This document shows, piece after piece, positions 27,523 through 38,743 of a DNA stretch of 64,000 bases. The DNA lies in contig NZ_CP095074.1 in NCBI RefSeq assembly GCF_022919835.1, positions 434,001-498,000 on the forward strand. Reading direction: 5' to 3'. Source of the stretch: Halobacillus shinanisalinarum. Its GTDB lineage: Bacteria > Bacillota > Bacilli > Bacillales > Halobacillaceae. Positions within the stretch are counted from its first letter, which is position 1. Every line of letters starts with the position of its first letter. The notes under the pieces were generated by a model. It was not told where the DNA came from. It saw only the letters and a program-made list of their open reading frames with translations, and made no database searches. The translations under genes and the position numbers were made by a program.

Positions 27523-30165
27523 TTATGCTTTTAATTCTTTCATTCGAGCTTCTACCTTCGCCCGTTTATCCAAGTAGTCCTGCTCTTTTGTCCTCTCTTC
27601 TTCGACAACCTGTTCAGGTGCTTTGCTAACAAAGCCTTCATTGGAAAGTTTCTTTTGTACTCGTTCCACTTCCTTATCCCATTTTTGCCGTTCTTTTTCC
27701 AACCGTTTAATTTCATCATCAATGTTAATCAGCCCGGCAAGGGGAAGATAAAGCTCTGCACCTGTGATAACGGCCGACATTGCTTTTTCAGGTGCTTTAA
27801 GTTCTGTTGCGATTACAAGTTCACTCGGATTGCAAAAACGCTCTAAATAGCTACGATTCTTCTCAAGCTCAGCAACAACCGTGTCATCCTTCGCCTGAAC
27901 CATCAGCTGTATTTCTTTAGACATTGGTGTATCTACTTCAGCACGGATGTTACGTACAGAACGAATAATCGATACAAGCCGCTCCATCTCTTGGACAGCC
28001 GTTTCGTTATGAAACTCCTCTTTGACCTGTGGCCAAGCAGCTTGGGTGATGGACTCCCCTTCGTGTGGGAGGTGCTGCCAAATCTCTTCTGTGATAAATG
28101 GCATAAATGGATGCAGCATACGCATAATTTGATCTAAAGTATAAGCCAGAATCGAGCGTGTTGTATGAATGCGTGCTTCATCTTCTCCATAAAGCGGCAG
28201 TTTTGCCATTTCAATATACCAGTCACAAAATTCATCCCAGATGAAATTGTATAAGTGACGGCCTGCTTCACCAAATTCATATCTGTCAATGTTTCGTGTA
28301 ACTTGTTCGATCGTTTCATTCAACCTCGTTAAAATCCAATCATCAGCAACCGACTTTTCTCCCGTTATATCAATCTCCTCATAGGTTAAGTCACCCATAT
28401 TCATTAAGGCAAAACGTGAAGCGTTCCAAATCTTGTTGGCAAAATTCCATGTCGATTCAACCTTTTCCCATTGGAAGCGGAGATCTTGCCCAGGTGCTGA
28501 CCCCGTTGAAAGGAAATAACGTAAGGAATCCGCACCATACTTTTCAATGACATCCATCGGGTCAACGCCATTACCAAGCGACTTACTCATCTTGCGGCCC
28601 TCTGCATCCCGCACGAGCCCATGAATGAGAACGTCTTCAAATGGACGGCGGTCTGTGAATTCGATCGATTGGAAGATCATTCGGCTGACCCAGAAAAAGA
28701 TAATGTCATAGCCAGTCACAAGAACATTTGTCGGGAAAAAGCGCTTGAAATCTTCACTGTCTTCACCAGGCCAGCCCATAGTTGAAAACGGCCATAAAGC
28801 GGAAGAAAACCAAGTATCAAGTACATCTTCATCTTGCTCCCAATTTTCACTATCCTCTGGTGCTTGTTTTCCTACATGAATTTCACCTGTTTCTTTATGA
28901 TACCAGGCAGGGATTCTGTGCCCCCACCATAATTGACGGGAAATACACCAGTCACGAATATTCTCCATCCAGCGCAGATATGTTTTTTCAAAACGGTCCG
29001 GAACGAAACTAACTTTGTCGTCACTGCCTTGAAGTTTTATTGCCTCTTTCGCAAGCGGCTCCATGTTAACAAACCACTGCGTAGATAAATAAGGCTCAAC
29101 TACAGCGCCACTACGCTCAGAATGACCGACCGAATGCAAATGGTCTTCAATCTCAAAAAGGACACCCTCTCCTTGAAGATGTTTTACAATTTGCTTACGG
29201 CAGTCAAAACGATCCATGCCTTGATACTTTTCTGCCTTTTCATTCATCGTTCCATCTTCGTTCATCACAAGGACACGCTCTAGGTTGTGTCGATTCCCAA
29301 TTTCAAAGTCATTCGGGTCATGGGCTGGCGTGATCTTCACGGCCCCTGAACCAAATTCCATATCTACATAATCATCTGCTACAATATCCAACTCACGACC
29401 AATAATCGGCAAGACAGCCTTTTTGCCAATTAAATGCTTATAACGTTCATCTTCAGGATGTACGGCAATTGCAGTATCTCCAAGCATCGTCTCTGGTCTA
29501 GTTGTAGCGATTTCTATGGAACCTTCTCCTTCTTTTAGCGGGTAGCGCATATGGTAAAAGGCGCCTTGAACATCCTTATATTCCACTTCAATATCAGACA
29601 AGGCGGTTTTTGTTGCGGGATCCCAGTTGATGATGTATTCTCCACGGTAAATCAGATCTTTTTCATATAGCTTTACAAAAACTTCTTTAACCGCTTCAGA
29701 TAAACCATCATCAAGCGTAAAGCGCTCACGAGAATAATCTAACCCAAGGCCCAACTTTTCCCATTGTGTACGAATAAATTGGGCATATTCTTTTTTCCAT
29801 TCCCATGATTTTTCCAAGAAGTTCTCGCGACCAAGGTCATAGCGTGTTGTTCCTTGTTCCTTGAGTTTGGCTTCAACCTTCGCCTGTGTGGCAATACCAG
29901 CATGGTCCATGCCGGGAAGCCATAACACATCATACCCTTGCATCCGCTTTACACGGGTCAAAATATCCTGCAGTGTCGTATCCCAAGCGTGGCCTAAGTG
30001 CAGTTTACCTGTAACGTTTGGCGGTGGGATAACAACCGTATAAGGTTCCTTATTCACATCACCTGTCGCTTCAAAAAATTTGCCTTCTACCCAATATTGA
30101 TAACGGTCTTTCTCAATTGCAGCCGGGTCATACTTTGTAGGCATGGTTACGTCTCGTTGCTCCAT
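27523..30165 (-). CDS. valS: Valyl-tRNA synthetase
   Basis: An 880-residue class I synthetase. Signature motifs are HLGH in [19 protein letters not shown] in [12 protein letters not shown], an editing domain with [13 protein letters not shown], and the C-terminal coiled coil ([20 protein letters not shown]) that clamps the tRNA. The start ATG 30165 has AAAGGAGG seven bases before it. It is controlled by an upstream T-box. Confidence 0.98.
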   Translation of the reverse strand: MEQRDVTMPTKYDPAAIEKDRYQYWVEGKFFEATGDVNKEPYTVVIPPPNVTGKLHLGHAWDTTLQDILTRVKRMQGYDVLWLPGMDHAGIATQAKVEAKLKEQGTTRYDLGRENFLEKSWEWKKEYAQFIRTQWEKLGLGLDYSRERFTLDDGLSEAVKEVFVKLYEKDLIYRGEYIINWDPATKTALSDIEVEYKDVQGAFYHMRYPLKEGEGSIEIATTRPETMLGDTAIAVHPEDERYKHLIGKKAVLPIIGRELDIVADDYVDMEFGSGAVKITPAHDPNDFEIGNRHNLERVLVMNEDGTMNEKAEKYQGMDRFDCRKQIVKHLQGEGVLFEIEDHLHSVGHSERSGAVVEPYLSTQWFVNMEPLAKEAIKLQGSDDKVSFVPDRFEKTYLRWMENIRDWCISRQLWWGHRIPAWYHKETGEIHVGKQAPEDSENWEQDEDVLDTWFSSALWPFSTMGWPGEDSEDFKRFFPTNVLVTGYDIIFFWVSRMIFQSIEFTDRRPFEDVLIHGLVRDAEGRKMSKSLGNGVDPMDVIEKYGADSLRYFLSTGSAPGQDLRFQWEKVESTWNFANKIWNASRFALMNMGDLTYEEIDITGEKSVADDWILTRLNETIEQVTRNIDRYEFGEAGRHLYNFIWDEFCDWYIEMAKLPLYGEDEARIHTTRSILAYTLDQIMRMLHPFMPFITEEIWQHLPHEGESITQAAWPQVKEEFHNETAVQEMERLVSIIRSVRNIRAEVDTPMSKEIQLMVQAKDDTVVAELEKNRSYLERFCNPSELVIATELKAPEKAMSAVITGAELYLPLAGLINIDDEIKRLEKERQKWDKEVERVQKKLSNEGFVSKAPEQVVEEERTKEQDYLDKRAKVEARMKELKA

Positions 30166-30192
30166 TCCGTGTTCCTCCTTTAAATAATCGTG

Positions 30193-30440
30193 AAAATAAA
30201 AAAATCTCCTTCATCCTGAAAAAGGACGAAAGAGATTACTATCCGTGGTACCACCTTAATTTACAGAGTTGCCTCTGTACACTTATTGTTCATAACGGCT
30301 TCGAACCGGCTTCTCCTACTTAGCTTCAAAGAAACTGCATCCAGGGCGACCTTCCATCAATAAACAATCTGGAAAACTTTCAGCAGTCGTTTTCCTCTCT
30401 GAAGCGTTTATTCACGTACTCTTCCCTTTCACGGCATTTC
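30193..30440 (-). ncRNA. T-box leader of valS
   Basis: The leader holds the universal T-box sequence AAGGTGGTACCACGG (forward 30242-30256) and, right after it, the terminator AATCTCTTTCGTCC... AGGATGAAGGAGATT with a seven-T run. Uncharged tRNA-Val should stabilise the antiterminator. A GUC triplet in GAAGGTCGCC (forward about 30345-30355) is the likely valine specifier. Confidence 0.93.
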
Positions 30441-30462
30441 ACATATAGGTATTCTTTTTCAT

Positions 30463-30492
30463 ATTGTATAAAGAATCCACTATCGAAGTCAA
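30463..30492 (-). promoter_or_regulatory. SigA promoter of valS
   Basis: TTGACT at 30487-30492 and TACAAT at 30463-30468 on the minus strand, spacing 18, directly in front of the T-box leader. Confidence 0.6.
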
Positions 30493-30573
30493 CTTTTTTT
30501 GTGAAATGGGCGAATTTGTTGCATAATCTCAGTGCTTAAGACACTTACACTTTATGAAAAAGGAGGTCATTAG

Positions 30574-30762
30574 ATGAGTCGTTTTTATCGATATCGACTG
30601 CCGCCGTGGTGCAGACATTGCCTATACATTCTTGAACGAGCAACATTGCCGATTATGATTTATCAAGTGTTTCGAACCATCTTTTTCCCAACTACCCTGG
30701 ATGTCTTCTTAGCAGGTATCTTTATTTGTATCTATATAGCTTTCCACTTAAAGTGGATTTAA
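30574..30762 (+). CDS. Small membrane protein (62 aa)
   Basis: Unknown function. An AAGGAGGTC site lies seven bases before the ATG. Residues 1-25 are basic with two Cys (PPWCRHCLY); the rest has two hydrophobic stretches with IFICIYIAFHL at the C terminus. It is divergent from valS and its stop overlaps the end of spoVID by four bases, a tail-to-tail overlap. Good ribosome site and compact position make it a likely real gene. Confidence 0.65.
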   Translation: MSRFYRYRLPPWCRHCLYILERATLPIMIYQVFRTIFFPTTLDVFLAGIFICIYIAFHLKWI

Positions 30763-31799
30763 CTCGGGATATATACAATTTGACCAGGAGTAACATCTGC
30801 TTCCAAGTCATTGATTTTCTCCAATTGCTTAACCGGGATTTCATATCTTTCTGCAATTTCTTCAATAGTTTCGTCATTTTGAGCAATATACATTTTCATT
30901 TGTGTGTACGTGTCTTCCCGATTCGGGAATAAGTGCTTAAATATTTGTTTAATCCCATTCACATCTGCAGAGGAAGGTTCGTTCTCCACATCCTCCTGCA
31001 CTTCCTCTGCCTTATAAGAAGAAACTGGCGATGGAGATGGAGATACATCACTCCCAAACATATTCGATGTTCCTTCCCATTCACTTGTGCTTTCAGAGGA
31101 TACATCAGGTGTTTGCTTCCCTTTCTTCTCGTTAAAATAGTCGGATAAGCTTTGTGATTTCTTATATGGCCATCTATCTCCACTAGTTTCAAGGTCTTCA
31201 GATTGATCCGGTTCCGGTTCCTGTTGCTTTCGATGTTCTTGAAGGTCCAATACAGGTGCCTCATTCCTTGGATCAGCCTGTTTTGATTCATCGTGTTTGT
31301 TAAAATCAACTGGCCCAATGGTCACTGATTCATCATATTCTTCATATTCAGGTTCTTCTACAGCTTCCTCCTGTCTCAACCCATTAATATTAAGTTGAGC
31401 CTGAAGTCTTAGTTGATGTTCAGCTGGAAGCTCATAGTCAAAGCTTTCAATATTTATGTGCACATCATCCATATCAATCACACGATCAGCTGGAATGGTC
31501 ACCTCCACAGGAAAGGAGTGATTGAATTGAAAGATCCCTTCTTCTCCTCTTTCTACAGAGTCAACTACGCGAACCGATTGAATGGCCGGTGTTTCAGCAT
31601 ACTTATCCTCTTCTTGCCCTGGCATATATTCACCAGCTAGAACAACGGTACCTTTAAGACGGACGTCCTCCCCTAAGTTTTCTATTGTTACTTCTGGTTC
31701 CAACGATATACCAATTAATTCACGAACTCCCTGTCCTTCTTGAAACCATAAGGACTCATTTAAGTGAAATGTAAAAACTTGCTCCTGATTATTATCCAA
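30759..31799 (-). CDS. spoVID: Spore coat morphogenetic protein SpoVID
   Basis: Drives encasement of the forespore by coat proteins and binds SpoIVA and SafA. The 346-residue protein has a conserved N-terminal domain (about 1-160), a long acidic Ser/Pro/Glu-rich linker and a C-terminal LysM (MYIAQNDETIEEIAERYEIP). It starts at TTG 31799 behind GGGAGGGG. Downstream of hemL as in B. subtilis, but ysxE does not follow. Confidence 0.92.
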   Translation of the reverse strand: MDNNQEQVFTFHLNESLWFQEGQGVRELIGISLEPEVTIENLGEDVRLKGTVVLAGEYMPGQEEDKYAETPAIQSVRVVDSVERGEEGIFQFNHSFPVEVTIPADRVIDMDDVHINIESFDYELPAEHQLRLQAQLNINGLRQEEAVEEPEYEEYDESVTIGPVDFNKHDESKQADPRNEAPVLDLQEHRKQQEPEPDQSEDLETSGDRWPYKKSQSLSDYFNEKKGKQTPDVSSESTSEWEGTSNMFGSDVSPSPSPVSSYKAEEVQEDVENEPSSADVNGIKQIFKHLFPNREDTYTQMKMYIAQNDETIEEIAERYEIPVKQLEKINDLEADVTPGQIVYIPS

Positions 31800-31930
31800 A
31801 ATAACGTCCCCTCCCTATTTAAAATCAACATAGTTGTTTATTACACCATATGCATAAGTCTCTTTTATATACATAATTCAAAAAGCAAGGACGTTAGGCT
31901 GCCCCGGGATGAAACTAGACACGAAAGAAC

Positions 31931-32114
31931 AAAAGCGCGGGGCGCCCCGGTAGACACGACAAGCATAAAACAAGCGGCGCAGTGGAAAAGACTTCATGGA
32001 TGTTCGACTAAGTTCGAAACATCCTGTTTCAACGTCGGACGACCCCACGTCCTGTGGGGCCACGGAGGCGATTGACTAGTCTTGCGTGTCTCGGGTGCTG
32101 GAGCTGGGTGTGGC
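31931..32114. repeat. Intergenic structured repeat, family R1, copy B
   Basis: Best-preserved copy: AAAAGCGCGGGGCGCCCCGG start, ACGACAAGCATAAAACAAGCGG, GTTCGACTAAGTTCGAAACA, GTCCTGTGGGGCCACGGAGG and an end near GCTGGAGCTGG. Shared blocks with 6823-6996 in the same order. Located between spoVID and the hemL terminator, with no ORF. Confidence 0.75.
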
Positions 32115-32165
32115 TAACTTCATGTAAGCTTATCCACAGGCAAATATTTTTATAATTTCCTGGAC

Positions 32166-32203
32166 GATAAAAAAGGACATCACCCTAAAAGGCAATGTCC
32201 TGA
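32166..32203 (-). terminator. Terminator of the hem operon
   Basis: Minus strand GGACATTGCC and GTGATGTCC form an imperfect stem with a TTTTAGG loop, followed by six Ts, just past the hemL stop. Confidence 0.88.
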
Positions 32204-32211
32204 CTGATTCA

Positions 32212-33495
32212 TTATAATTTGGCAAAAACCTTTTCTGCCGCACGAATGGTAAATTCAATATCTTCATCCGTGTGGGCAAGGGACAAAAACATCCCTTCAA
32301 ATTGTGACGGCGGTAGAAAGATACCTTCTTCAATCATCCCCCGATAGTACTTCGCAAATAAGTCGAGGTTAGATTGATTAGCTGTATCAAAATCTGTTAC
32401 AGCCTGACCTGTAAAGAAGAAGCCCACCATAGATCCAGCACGGTTCACTGTGAGGGGAACTTGGTATTTTTCTGCCGCTGCAGTAAACCCTTCAATTAAG
32501 CGGTCTACCTTTTTATTAATTTCCCGATAGGCGTTCTCATTCATAGCCGTTAGTGTTTCGTATCCTGCAGTCATTGCTAATGGGTTTCCTGATAATGTTC
32601 CTGCTTGATAAATATCACCAACAGGGGCTACACGCTCCATGATCTCACGTTTACCTCCATAAGCACCTACAGGCAGCCCTCCACCGATCACCTTACCGAG
32701 GCAAGTCATATCCGGAGTTACTCCGAAATGCCCTTGTGCACTATTGTAACCAACACGAAAACCTGTCATCACCTCATCAAAAATAAGTACAGTTCCATTA
32801 CTTTCGGTTAATGTACGCAACTCACTTAAAAATTCTTCTCGCGGCGGAACCACACCCATATTGCCGGATACTGGCTCGATGATGACAGCAGCCAGGTCAT
32901 CCCCGTATTGTTCAAATACATATCGAACGCTCTCGATATCATTGTAAGGAACGGTAATCGTATTTTTTGCAATCGACTCAGGTACACCTGGAGAATCGGG
33001 CAATCCTAGTGTTGCAACACCAGAGCCTGCTTTAATCAATAACGAGTCTCCATGACCATGGTAATTCCCTTCAAACTTAAGGATTTTATTACGCTCCGTA
33101 TACCCACGTGCAACTCTCAATGCACTCATTGTAGCCTCCGTACCAGAGTTTACCATACGCAGCATATCAATGGATGGCACACGATCAATCACAAGCTGAG
33201 CTAATTTATTTTCAATTAATGTGGGTGCACCAAAACTTGTCCCAAGTTCCGTCACTTTTTTTAGCGATTCCACAACACGGTCATCAGCATGACCTAGAAT
33301 TAATGGCCCCCAGCTTAGCACATAATCTACGTACTCGTGACCATCAATATCATAGATTTTCGACCCTTTTCCCTGTTCCATGAAAATAGGGGTCATATCC
33401 ACAGACTTAAAAGCACGGACCGGTGAGTTTACACCACCTGGCATTAAATCCACTGCCTCCTTATATGCATCCGTAGATCGTTCAAAGTTTTTCAT
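32212..33495 (-). CDS. hemL: Glutamate-1-semialdehyde 2,1-aminomutase
   Basis: PLP enzyme that makes 5-aminolevulinate from glutamate semialdehyde. The 427-residue protein has [12 protein letters not shown] and the PLP lysine in [17 protein letters not shown]. Start ATG 33495 behind AAAGGGTGG. Last gene of hemAXCDBL; HemA makes its substrate. Confidence 0.97.
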   Translation of the reverse strand: MKNFERSTDAYKEAVDLMPGGVNSPVRAFKSVDMTPIFMEQGKGSKIYDIDGHEYVDYVLSWGPLILGHADDRVVESLKKVTELGTSFGAPTLIENKLAQLVIDRVPSIDMLRMVNSGTEATMSALRVARGYTERNKILKFEGNYHGHGDSLLIKAGSGVATLGLPDSPGVPESIAKNTITVPYNDIESVRYVFEQYGDDLAAVIIEPVSGNMGVVPPREEFLSELRTLTESNGTVLIFDEVMTGFRVGYNSAQGHFGVTPDMTCLGKVIGGGLPVGAYGGKREIMERVAPVGDIYQAGTLSGNPLAMTAGYETLTAMNENAYREINKKVDRLIEGFTAAAEKYQVPLTVNRAGSMVGFFFTGQAVTDFDTANQSNLDLFAKYYRGMIEEGIFLPPSQFEGMFLSLAHTDEDIEFTIRAAEKVFAKL

Positions 33496-33521
33496 CCTTA
33501 CCACCCTTTCCCTACCACAAA

Positions 33522-34499
33522 TTATTGCTCTAAATAACGCGCAACATCTTTAGCAAAATAAGTAATAATTAAGTCAGCCCCAGCCCGCTTCATAGAGGTC
33601 AATTTCTCAATCACTATTTCTTGTTCATTTACCCAGCCGTTTTTAGCAGCGGCCTTAATCATTGAATACTCCCCGCTCACGTTATAGGCTACAAGCGGTA
33701 AATTGAAACGGTCTTTTACTTCCCTCATAATATCTAAGTAAGATAGAGCTGGCTTAACGATGAGGAAGTCTGCTCCTTCTTCGACATCAGACTCCGCCTC
33801 ACGAATAGCTTCCAAGCGATTAGCCGGATCCATTTGATAAGCGCGGCGATCACCAAATTGCGGTGTGCTATGTGCAGCATCACGGAACGGACCATAAAAG
33901 GCTGAAGCATATTTTACAGCATAAGACATAACAGGAATTTGGCTGTAACCTGCTTCATCGAGCCCGTGGCGAATCGCAGCAACAAAACCATCCATCATAT
34001 TCGATGGTGCAATCACATCAGCTCCTGCTTCTGCTTGACTCACGGCTGTTTTTGTAATGTATCCTAGTGATTCATCGTTAGCAATGTCACCATCCCTGAC
34101 CACACCACAATGGCCATGATCGGTATATTGACATAAGCACGTATCAGCAATTACCGTCAAAGAAGAATGGTGTTTTTTTATATGCCGAATCGCTTGTTGG
34201 ACGATTCCCTCCCTATGAAAGGCTTGCGTACCAACCGCATCTTTTTCCTTGGGAACACCAAATACGATAACAGAACGCACCCCTAATTGCTCAAGCTCGT
34301 CCATTTCTTCAGATAAATAGTCTAGTGAAACGTGATGAACACCTGGCATAGACTCAACAGGACTTTTAATTCCATCCCCTTCTACAACAAAGATTGGGAA
34401 AATTAAATCTTCTTTATGAAGGTGTGTTTCTCTAACGAGGGAGCGCATTGACTCCGTTGTTCTTAATCTGCGATGTCTTTTAAACTGTAAATCATTCAT
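33522..34499 (-). CDS. hemB: Delta-aminolevulinic acid dehydratase
   Basis: Joins two 5-aminolevulinates into porphobilinogen. The 325-residue enzyme has the Cys-rich zinc site [15 protein letters not shown], and both active-site lysines are in conserved contexts ([13 protein letters not shown] and [11 protein letters not shown]). Between hemD and hemL. Confidence 0.97.
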   Translation of the reverse strand: MNDLQFKRHRRLRTTESMRSLVRETHLHKEDLIFPIFVVEGDGIKSPVESMPGVHHVSLDYLSEEMDELEQLGVRSVIVFGVPKEKDAVGTQAFHREGIVQQAIRHIKKHHSSLTVIADTCLCQYTDHGHCGVVRDGDIANDESLGYITKTAVSQAEAGADVIAPSNMMDGFVAAIRHGLDEAGYSQIPVMSYAVKYASAFYGPFRDAAHSTPQFGDRRAYQMDPANRLEAIREAESDVEEGADFLIVKPALSYLDIMREVKDRFNLPLVAYNVSGEYSMIKAAAKNGWVNEQEIVIEKLTSMKRAGADLIITYFAKDVARYLEQ

Positions 34500-34505
34500 C
34501 GAAAA

Positions 34506-35264
34506 CTATCCTCTCTTATCAAAATGAGCAGCCATTTTGTCAATCATAGTTTTTATTGTGTATACCTCTGGAATATAGACTGTTTGAAACCCATAAGACT
34601 TGGCTGCTTCTCCTGTCGTTGGCCCGATACAGAAACAGGGGATATGCAGCGCTTCTTCTTGACGCTTTTCTATCCGTTGCATAAATGCCTCCACTGTTGA
34701 AGGACTAGTAAACGTAAGCGCATCAAGCTGGTCAAGTTTTCGTATCAGCACATCCTCGTCATCCACTACTAGCGTATCATATACCGTAACCGTTTGGAAA
34801 AATACCTGCTGTTGCAAGAAAGCGTGAGGCAGCACTTTTCTTGATCGATTGCCACGGACAAATAATATTTTCCCTGGCTCTCCTACTCGCTCGAAAAACT
34901 GTTCTACCATTGCTACTGCTCGATAGTTTGTTGGGATAAAATCAGGTTTCACCCCATATGATTCAAGCGTTTCAGCCGTTTTCTCACCCACAACAGCCCA
35001 TTTACATGAGCGAGGAATTTTAACGTCATAAAGCGATAGCAGTTCGAAAAAAAACTTCACGCCATTAGAGCTTGTTAGAAAAACCCAGCTGAAGTCGTGA
35101 AGTTTAGTAAGGATGTGCTTATTTTCTACTGAGTCTTTCAATTTAAACTGGAGGAGAGGGACATGAATCACTCTCCCGCCTTTTTGTTCAATCTCCCTCG
35201 TTATAGATGAAGATTGGGAAGATGCCCTTGTAATCAGGATATTTTTCCCTTCTAGCGGTCCCAT
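34506..35264 (-). CDS. hemD: Uroporphyrinogen-III synthase
   Basis: Closes and inverts ring D of hydroxymethylbilane to give uroporphyrinogen III. The 252-residue protein has the loosely conserved two-domain fold; LTFTSPSTVEAFM and IPCFCIGPTTGEAAKSYGF are the family's best motifs. Its product also feeds SumT at 55 kb. Start overlaps the hemC stop. Confidence 0.92.
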   Translation of the reverse strand: MGPLEGKNILITRASSQSSSITREIEQKGGRVIHVPLLQFKLKDSVENKHILTKLHDFSWVFLTSSNGVKFFFELLSLYDVKIPRSCKWAVVGEKTAETLESYGVKPDFIPTNYRAVAMVEQFFERVGEPGKILFVRGNRSRKVLPHAFLQQQVFFQTVTVYDTLVVDDEDVLIRKLDQLDALTFTSPSTVEAFMQRIEKRQEEALHIPCFCIGPTTGEAAKSYGFQTVYIPEVYTIKTMIDKMAAHFDKRG

Positions 35265-36193
35265 TACTGGTCATACTCCTCTATCGCCCGATCAACAATC
35301 TCTTGAGCACCTTGTTTTTTAAGACGTTCTGCAGCCTCCGTTCCTACTGCCACAGGGTCTTTTCCTGTCACGGTTTCTTGAAGAATCGTTGTACCATCAG
35401 GCTTTCCTACTAGAGCTGTCAGCGTAATTGTATCTCCCTGTGAATAAGCATAGCCGCCGATTGGAACTTGACAGCCGCCATTTAAATCATGAAGGAATTT
35501 ACGTTCAGCCTTGACAGTGGTCTCTGTATACCTGTGATTGATTTGCTGAAGAAACTCAACCAGTTCTTTATCATCTTCACGGCATTGAAGAGCGAGTGCT
35601 CCTTGTCCTACTGCAGGGACACAAACATCAGGCTCTAAATACTCAGTTACGAGGTCATCACTCCAGCCCATCCGTTTAAGACCGGCAGCTGCTAGCACGA
35701 TGGCATCATATTCTTCATTTTTAAGCTTTTGAAGACGACTATCAATGTTTCCACGAATCCATTTAATTTCAAGATCAGGTCGAATGGCTTTAATTTGTGA
35801 GCCGCGGCGCAAACTGCTCGTCCCGACAATCGCCCCTTCTTTTAAGTCCTTTAGAGCTACGTGGTCATTGGATACGAAGGCATCGCGATGATCTTCACGG
35901 ACAGGGACAGAAGCAACCGTTAACCCCTCAGCTACAATAGCAGGCATATCCTTCATGCTATGAACAGCCATATCAATTTCCTTGTTATACATAGCTTGTT
36001 CGATTTCTTTTATAAACAAACCTTTTCCCCCGACTTTATTTAACGTAACATCGAGGATTTGATCACCCTTTGTCGAGATTCTTTTGATTTCAAATTCATA
36101 AGAAGGATTTATTCTTTTTAACTGCTCAATAACCCATTCCGTTTGTGTAATCGCTAAATTACTTTTCCGTGATCCTATTACTATTTTTCGCAC
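35264..36193 (-). CDS. hemC: Hydroxymethylbilane synthase (porphobilinogen deaminase)
   Basis: Polymerises four porphobilinogens. The 309-residue enzyme begins [19 protein letters not shown], has the VHSMKDMP motif, and attaches its dipyrromethane cofactor at the Cys in [11 protein letters not shown] near residue 240. Between hemX and hemD in the operon. Confidence 0.97.
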   Translation of the reverse strand: MRKIVIGSRKSNLAITQTEWVIEQLKRINPSYEFEIKRISTKGDQILDVTLNKVGGKGLFIKEIEQAMYNKEIDMAVHSMKDMPAIVAEGLTVASVPVREDHRDAFVSNDHVALKDLKEGAIVGTSSLRRGSQIKAIRPDLEIKWIRGNIDSRLQKLKNEEYDAIVLAAAGLKRMGWSDDLVTEYLEPDVCVPAVGQGALALQCREDDKELVEFLQQINHRYTETTVKAERKFLHDLNGGCQVPIGGYAYSQGDTITLTALVGKPDGTTILQETVTGKDPVAVGTEAAERLKKQGAQEIVDRAIEEYDQ

Positions 36194-36214
36194 CTTACAT
36201 CCTCCTCAAGAAAA

Positions 36215-37032
36215 CTAAAAATGAAAATTCGACAATGAGCCGAATAAAAAGAAATTGATTAATAGAAACAGAAATGCTGCTGAATTGAATATAGAAATTA
36301 CTCGGCCCTGGTACCCTTTAACAACACGCAAAAACAAATAGATCATATAGACTAGCAGGACGATAAATGACCCCAGCGTCTTAGAGTCATACCAATAAAA
36401 GACATCTTCTGATACATACCCCAAGTCACTCCAAGAATCACAGCTATAAGAAGCAGCGGCACACCCAGAATAACCGATATATATGAAAAATGATCAAGCC
36501 TCGTTAAATCTCCGAGACGAAACAATTTGGTATTCCACTTCTTTTGCTTTAGTAAACGGTATTGTAATAAATACATCATTGAAAAGATAAACGAAAATGT
36601 AAAAAAACCATAGGAAATAATCGCCAAGGTTATATGAGCAACCAACATCTCATGGACTAGCTCTATTCCCTGGTCATCTAAAACATTTTGCGCCCTCGTT
36701 GAAATATGGAGCAACATAACTAAAAACCCAACAACATTTGTGAAAAACACGAGAAAATCCACACGAAACAGTCGGTTTATAATTAACGAAAAAGTAACTA
36801 ATATCCACGCGTAAAAATAAAGTCCATCATAAACCGTCATGACCGGGAAGTTTCCCTCTACAAAAATTTGCCTTAATAAAAAAAGAGTTTGTAGCCCCCA
36901 AACCATACTAAGTAACCAGAAGGCAGCTATATTCGCCTTCCGGTTATTTTGAATAAAGTCAATAAAGTATCCAATTAAACTGCAGCCGTACAGGAAGAGG
37001 ATTAACTCATAGACCCACTTAAGTTCGAACAT
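36215..37032 (-). pseudogene. hemX: HemX membrane protein, frame broken by an apparent 1-base deletion
   Basis: A membrane protein of the CcsA/cytochrome-assembly family that lowers HemA levels in B. subtilis. The 36352-37032 frame (226 residues, several spans) goes off track after VILGVTWG; the true continuation YVSEDVFYWYDSKTLGSF is in the next frame, ending at 36215. One G added to the run of four at 36419-36422 gives TWGYVSEDVF and a 272-residue protein, as in B. subtilis (276). WGxVxxD-like and histidines are retained. Between hemA and hemC. Confidence 0.93.
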
Positions 37033-37046
37033 AGTAAACCTCCACC

Positions 37047-38420
37047 CTATGAATTTACAGTTTGAGTAAGTGTGGGAAAGGATACAGCATCTTCTGTATC
37101 AAACTTTACGGGCTTATTATTTCTTTTCTCCTGTTCCTTCGCTTCCTCCTCCACTGTATCTTCAATTCCAAAGATTTGTGTGAAGAGACGCAAGGATTCT
37201 TCAGCGTCAGGCTTCGCAGCAAGTTCTTTCGCCTGAAGAATAGGGTCTTTAAGCATCTGATTAATGATACTTTTGGTATGCTTACGCAAAACTTTCTTTT
37301 CACGTTCCGTCAAATCAGGCATTTTTCTTTCAATACTGCTCATTGTTTCAGATTGAATTCCCATCGCCTTCGCCCGAAGCGCAGAAATAACAGGGATTAC
37401 CCCGATCGTTTGAAGCCATTCCTTAAATTCTACAATTTCAGCTTCAATCATGATTTCGATTTCCTCGGCCGCTTGTTTACGAACAGCTAAGTTCGCATCA
37501 ACAATTCCTTGTAAATCATCAATGTCATAGAGGAAGACACTTTCAAGTTCTTCCATTTGTGGATCAAGGTCCCTTGGTACAGCAATATCTACGAAGAAAA
37601 GCGGCTTTCCTTTTCTAGAGCGGTGGATAGGTTCCATTTGTTCGCGTGTTAGAACATACTCACTTGATCCTGTTGAACTAATTACAATATCAGCACTTGA
37701 AAGAACGGCATCTAGATTTTCCATCGTATCTGCTTGTCCACTAAATTGATCAGCGACTACTTGAGCTTTCGATAATGTACGATTAAGAACGGTTACTTGT
37801 TTAACACCAAAGCCTTGAAGGTTCTTCGCGGCAAGTTCACCCATTTTTCCTGCACCGATAATAACGATATGTTTATGAACCAGGTCACCAAAAATTTTGC
37901 GAGCTAATTCAACAGCTGCATAACTAACGGACACAGCATTTTCCCCAATACCTGTGTCTTTATGTCCTTTCTTAGCCATTGTTACGGTTTGCTTAAATAA
38001 TTGATTGAATATTGTTCCCGTTGTGTTGGCTTCTTGAGCTTTCGAAAAAACTTGCTTCATTTGCCCCAGGATTTGCGTTTCTCCCAATACCATGGAATCA
38101 AGACCAGATGTTACACGCATCAAATGTTCCATAGCTCCGTCCGCTTCATAAATAGAAAGAAACGGTGAGAAATCCTCTTTTTCAATAGTAAACCAATCAG
38201 CCAAAAATTGTTTAATATAGTAGCGCCCCGTATGCAGCTGATCGACAACAGCGTAGATTTCTGTACGATTGCATGTAGAAATGATTACATTTTCAAGCAC
38301 GCTTTTTTGGGCATTAAGCTTCTGCATTGCCTCAGTTAAGCTCTCATCTGAAAATGTAAGTTTTTCCCGAATTTCCACAGGGGCTGTTTTATAATTGAGT
38401 CCGACAGCTAAAATGTGCAT
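37047..38420 (-). CDS. hemA: Glutamyl-tRNA reductase
   Basis: First committed haem step: reduces Glu-tRNA to glutamate semialdehyde. The 457-residue protein has the catalytic Cys in [11 protein letters not shown], the signature [15 protein letters not shown], and the NADPH domain [13 protein letters not shown]. The start [14 protein letters not shown] at 38420 is the family's; an ATG at 38435 is also in frame. A candidate PerR operator lies over its promoter. Confidence 0.97.
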   Translation of the reverse strand: MHILAVGLNYKTAPVEIREKLTFSDESLTEAMQKLNAQKSVLENVIISTCNRTEIYAVVDQLHTGRYYIKQFLADWFTIEKEDFSPFLSIYEADGAMEHLMRVTSGLDSMVLGETQILGQMKQVFSKAQEANTTGTIFNQLFKQTVTMAKKGHKDTGIGENAVSVSYAAVELARKIFGDLVHKHIVIIGAGKMGELAAKNLQGFGVKQVTVLNRTLSKAQVVADQFSGQADTMENLDAVLSSADIVISSTGSSEYVLTREQMEPIHRSRKGKPLFFVDIAVPRDLDPQMEELESVFLYDIDDLQGIVDANLAVRKQAAEEIEIMIEAEIVEFKEWLQTIGVIPVISALRAKAMGIQSETMSSIERKMPDLTEREKKVLRKHTKSIINQMLKDPILQAKELAAKPDAEESLRLFTQIFGIEDTVEEEAKEQEKRNNKPVKFDTEDAVSFPTLTQTVNS

Positions 38421-38457
38421 TTCATCTACCCCCATATAACGTTCCTAACTTATCACA

Positions 38458-38472
38458 TATTACTTATTATAA
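38458..38472 (-). promoter_or_regulatory. Candidate PerR box over the hemA -10
   Basis: TTATAATAAGTAATA on the minus strand matches the 7-1-7 PerR consensus TTATAATNATTATAA at 11 of 14 positions, with a perfect left half. It contains the sequence TATAAT, the likely -10, about 40 bases upstream of hemA. PerR controls hemAXCDBL in B. subtilis. The -35 is poor. Confidence 0.45.
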
Positions 38473-38743
38473 CATGAAAACGTTGATTTTTTCTGTGAAA
38501 ATATGAACAGAATTTGAATCCCTTGTGATAGGATATAAATAGGATAATCAATCACTTTATATTCTCAGATTAGAAACACTATAATTAATAACTCGATTGT
38601 AATATACCAAAATAAACTTGTAATCGCAAGAAATCAATTCTTGAGATGAGAATAATCGTCAAGCTCCTCTAGGCTTGTATGATTATACCCGTCACGAGCG
38701 CTTCTGCATTTCTAATCTATGTATTTCTGGAGGGTGTCATGTT

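Noticed and set aside
36215..36424. Separate small gene after hemX
   Set aside because: It is the C-terminal part of HemX after a frameshift; the apparent start is a TTG inside the gene.
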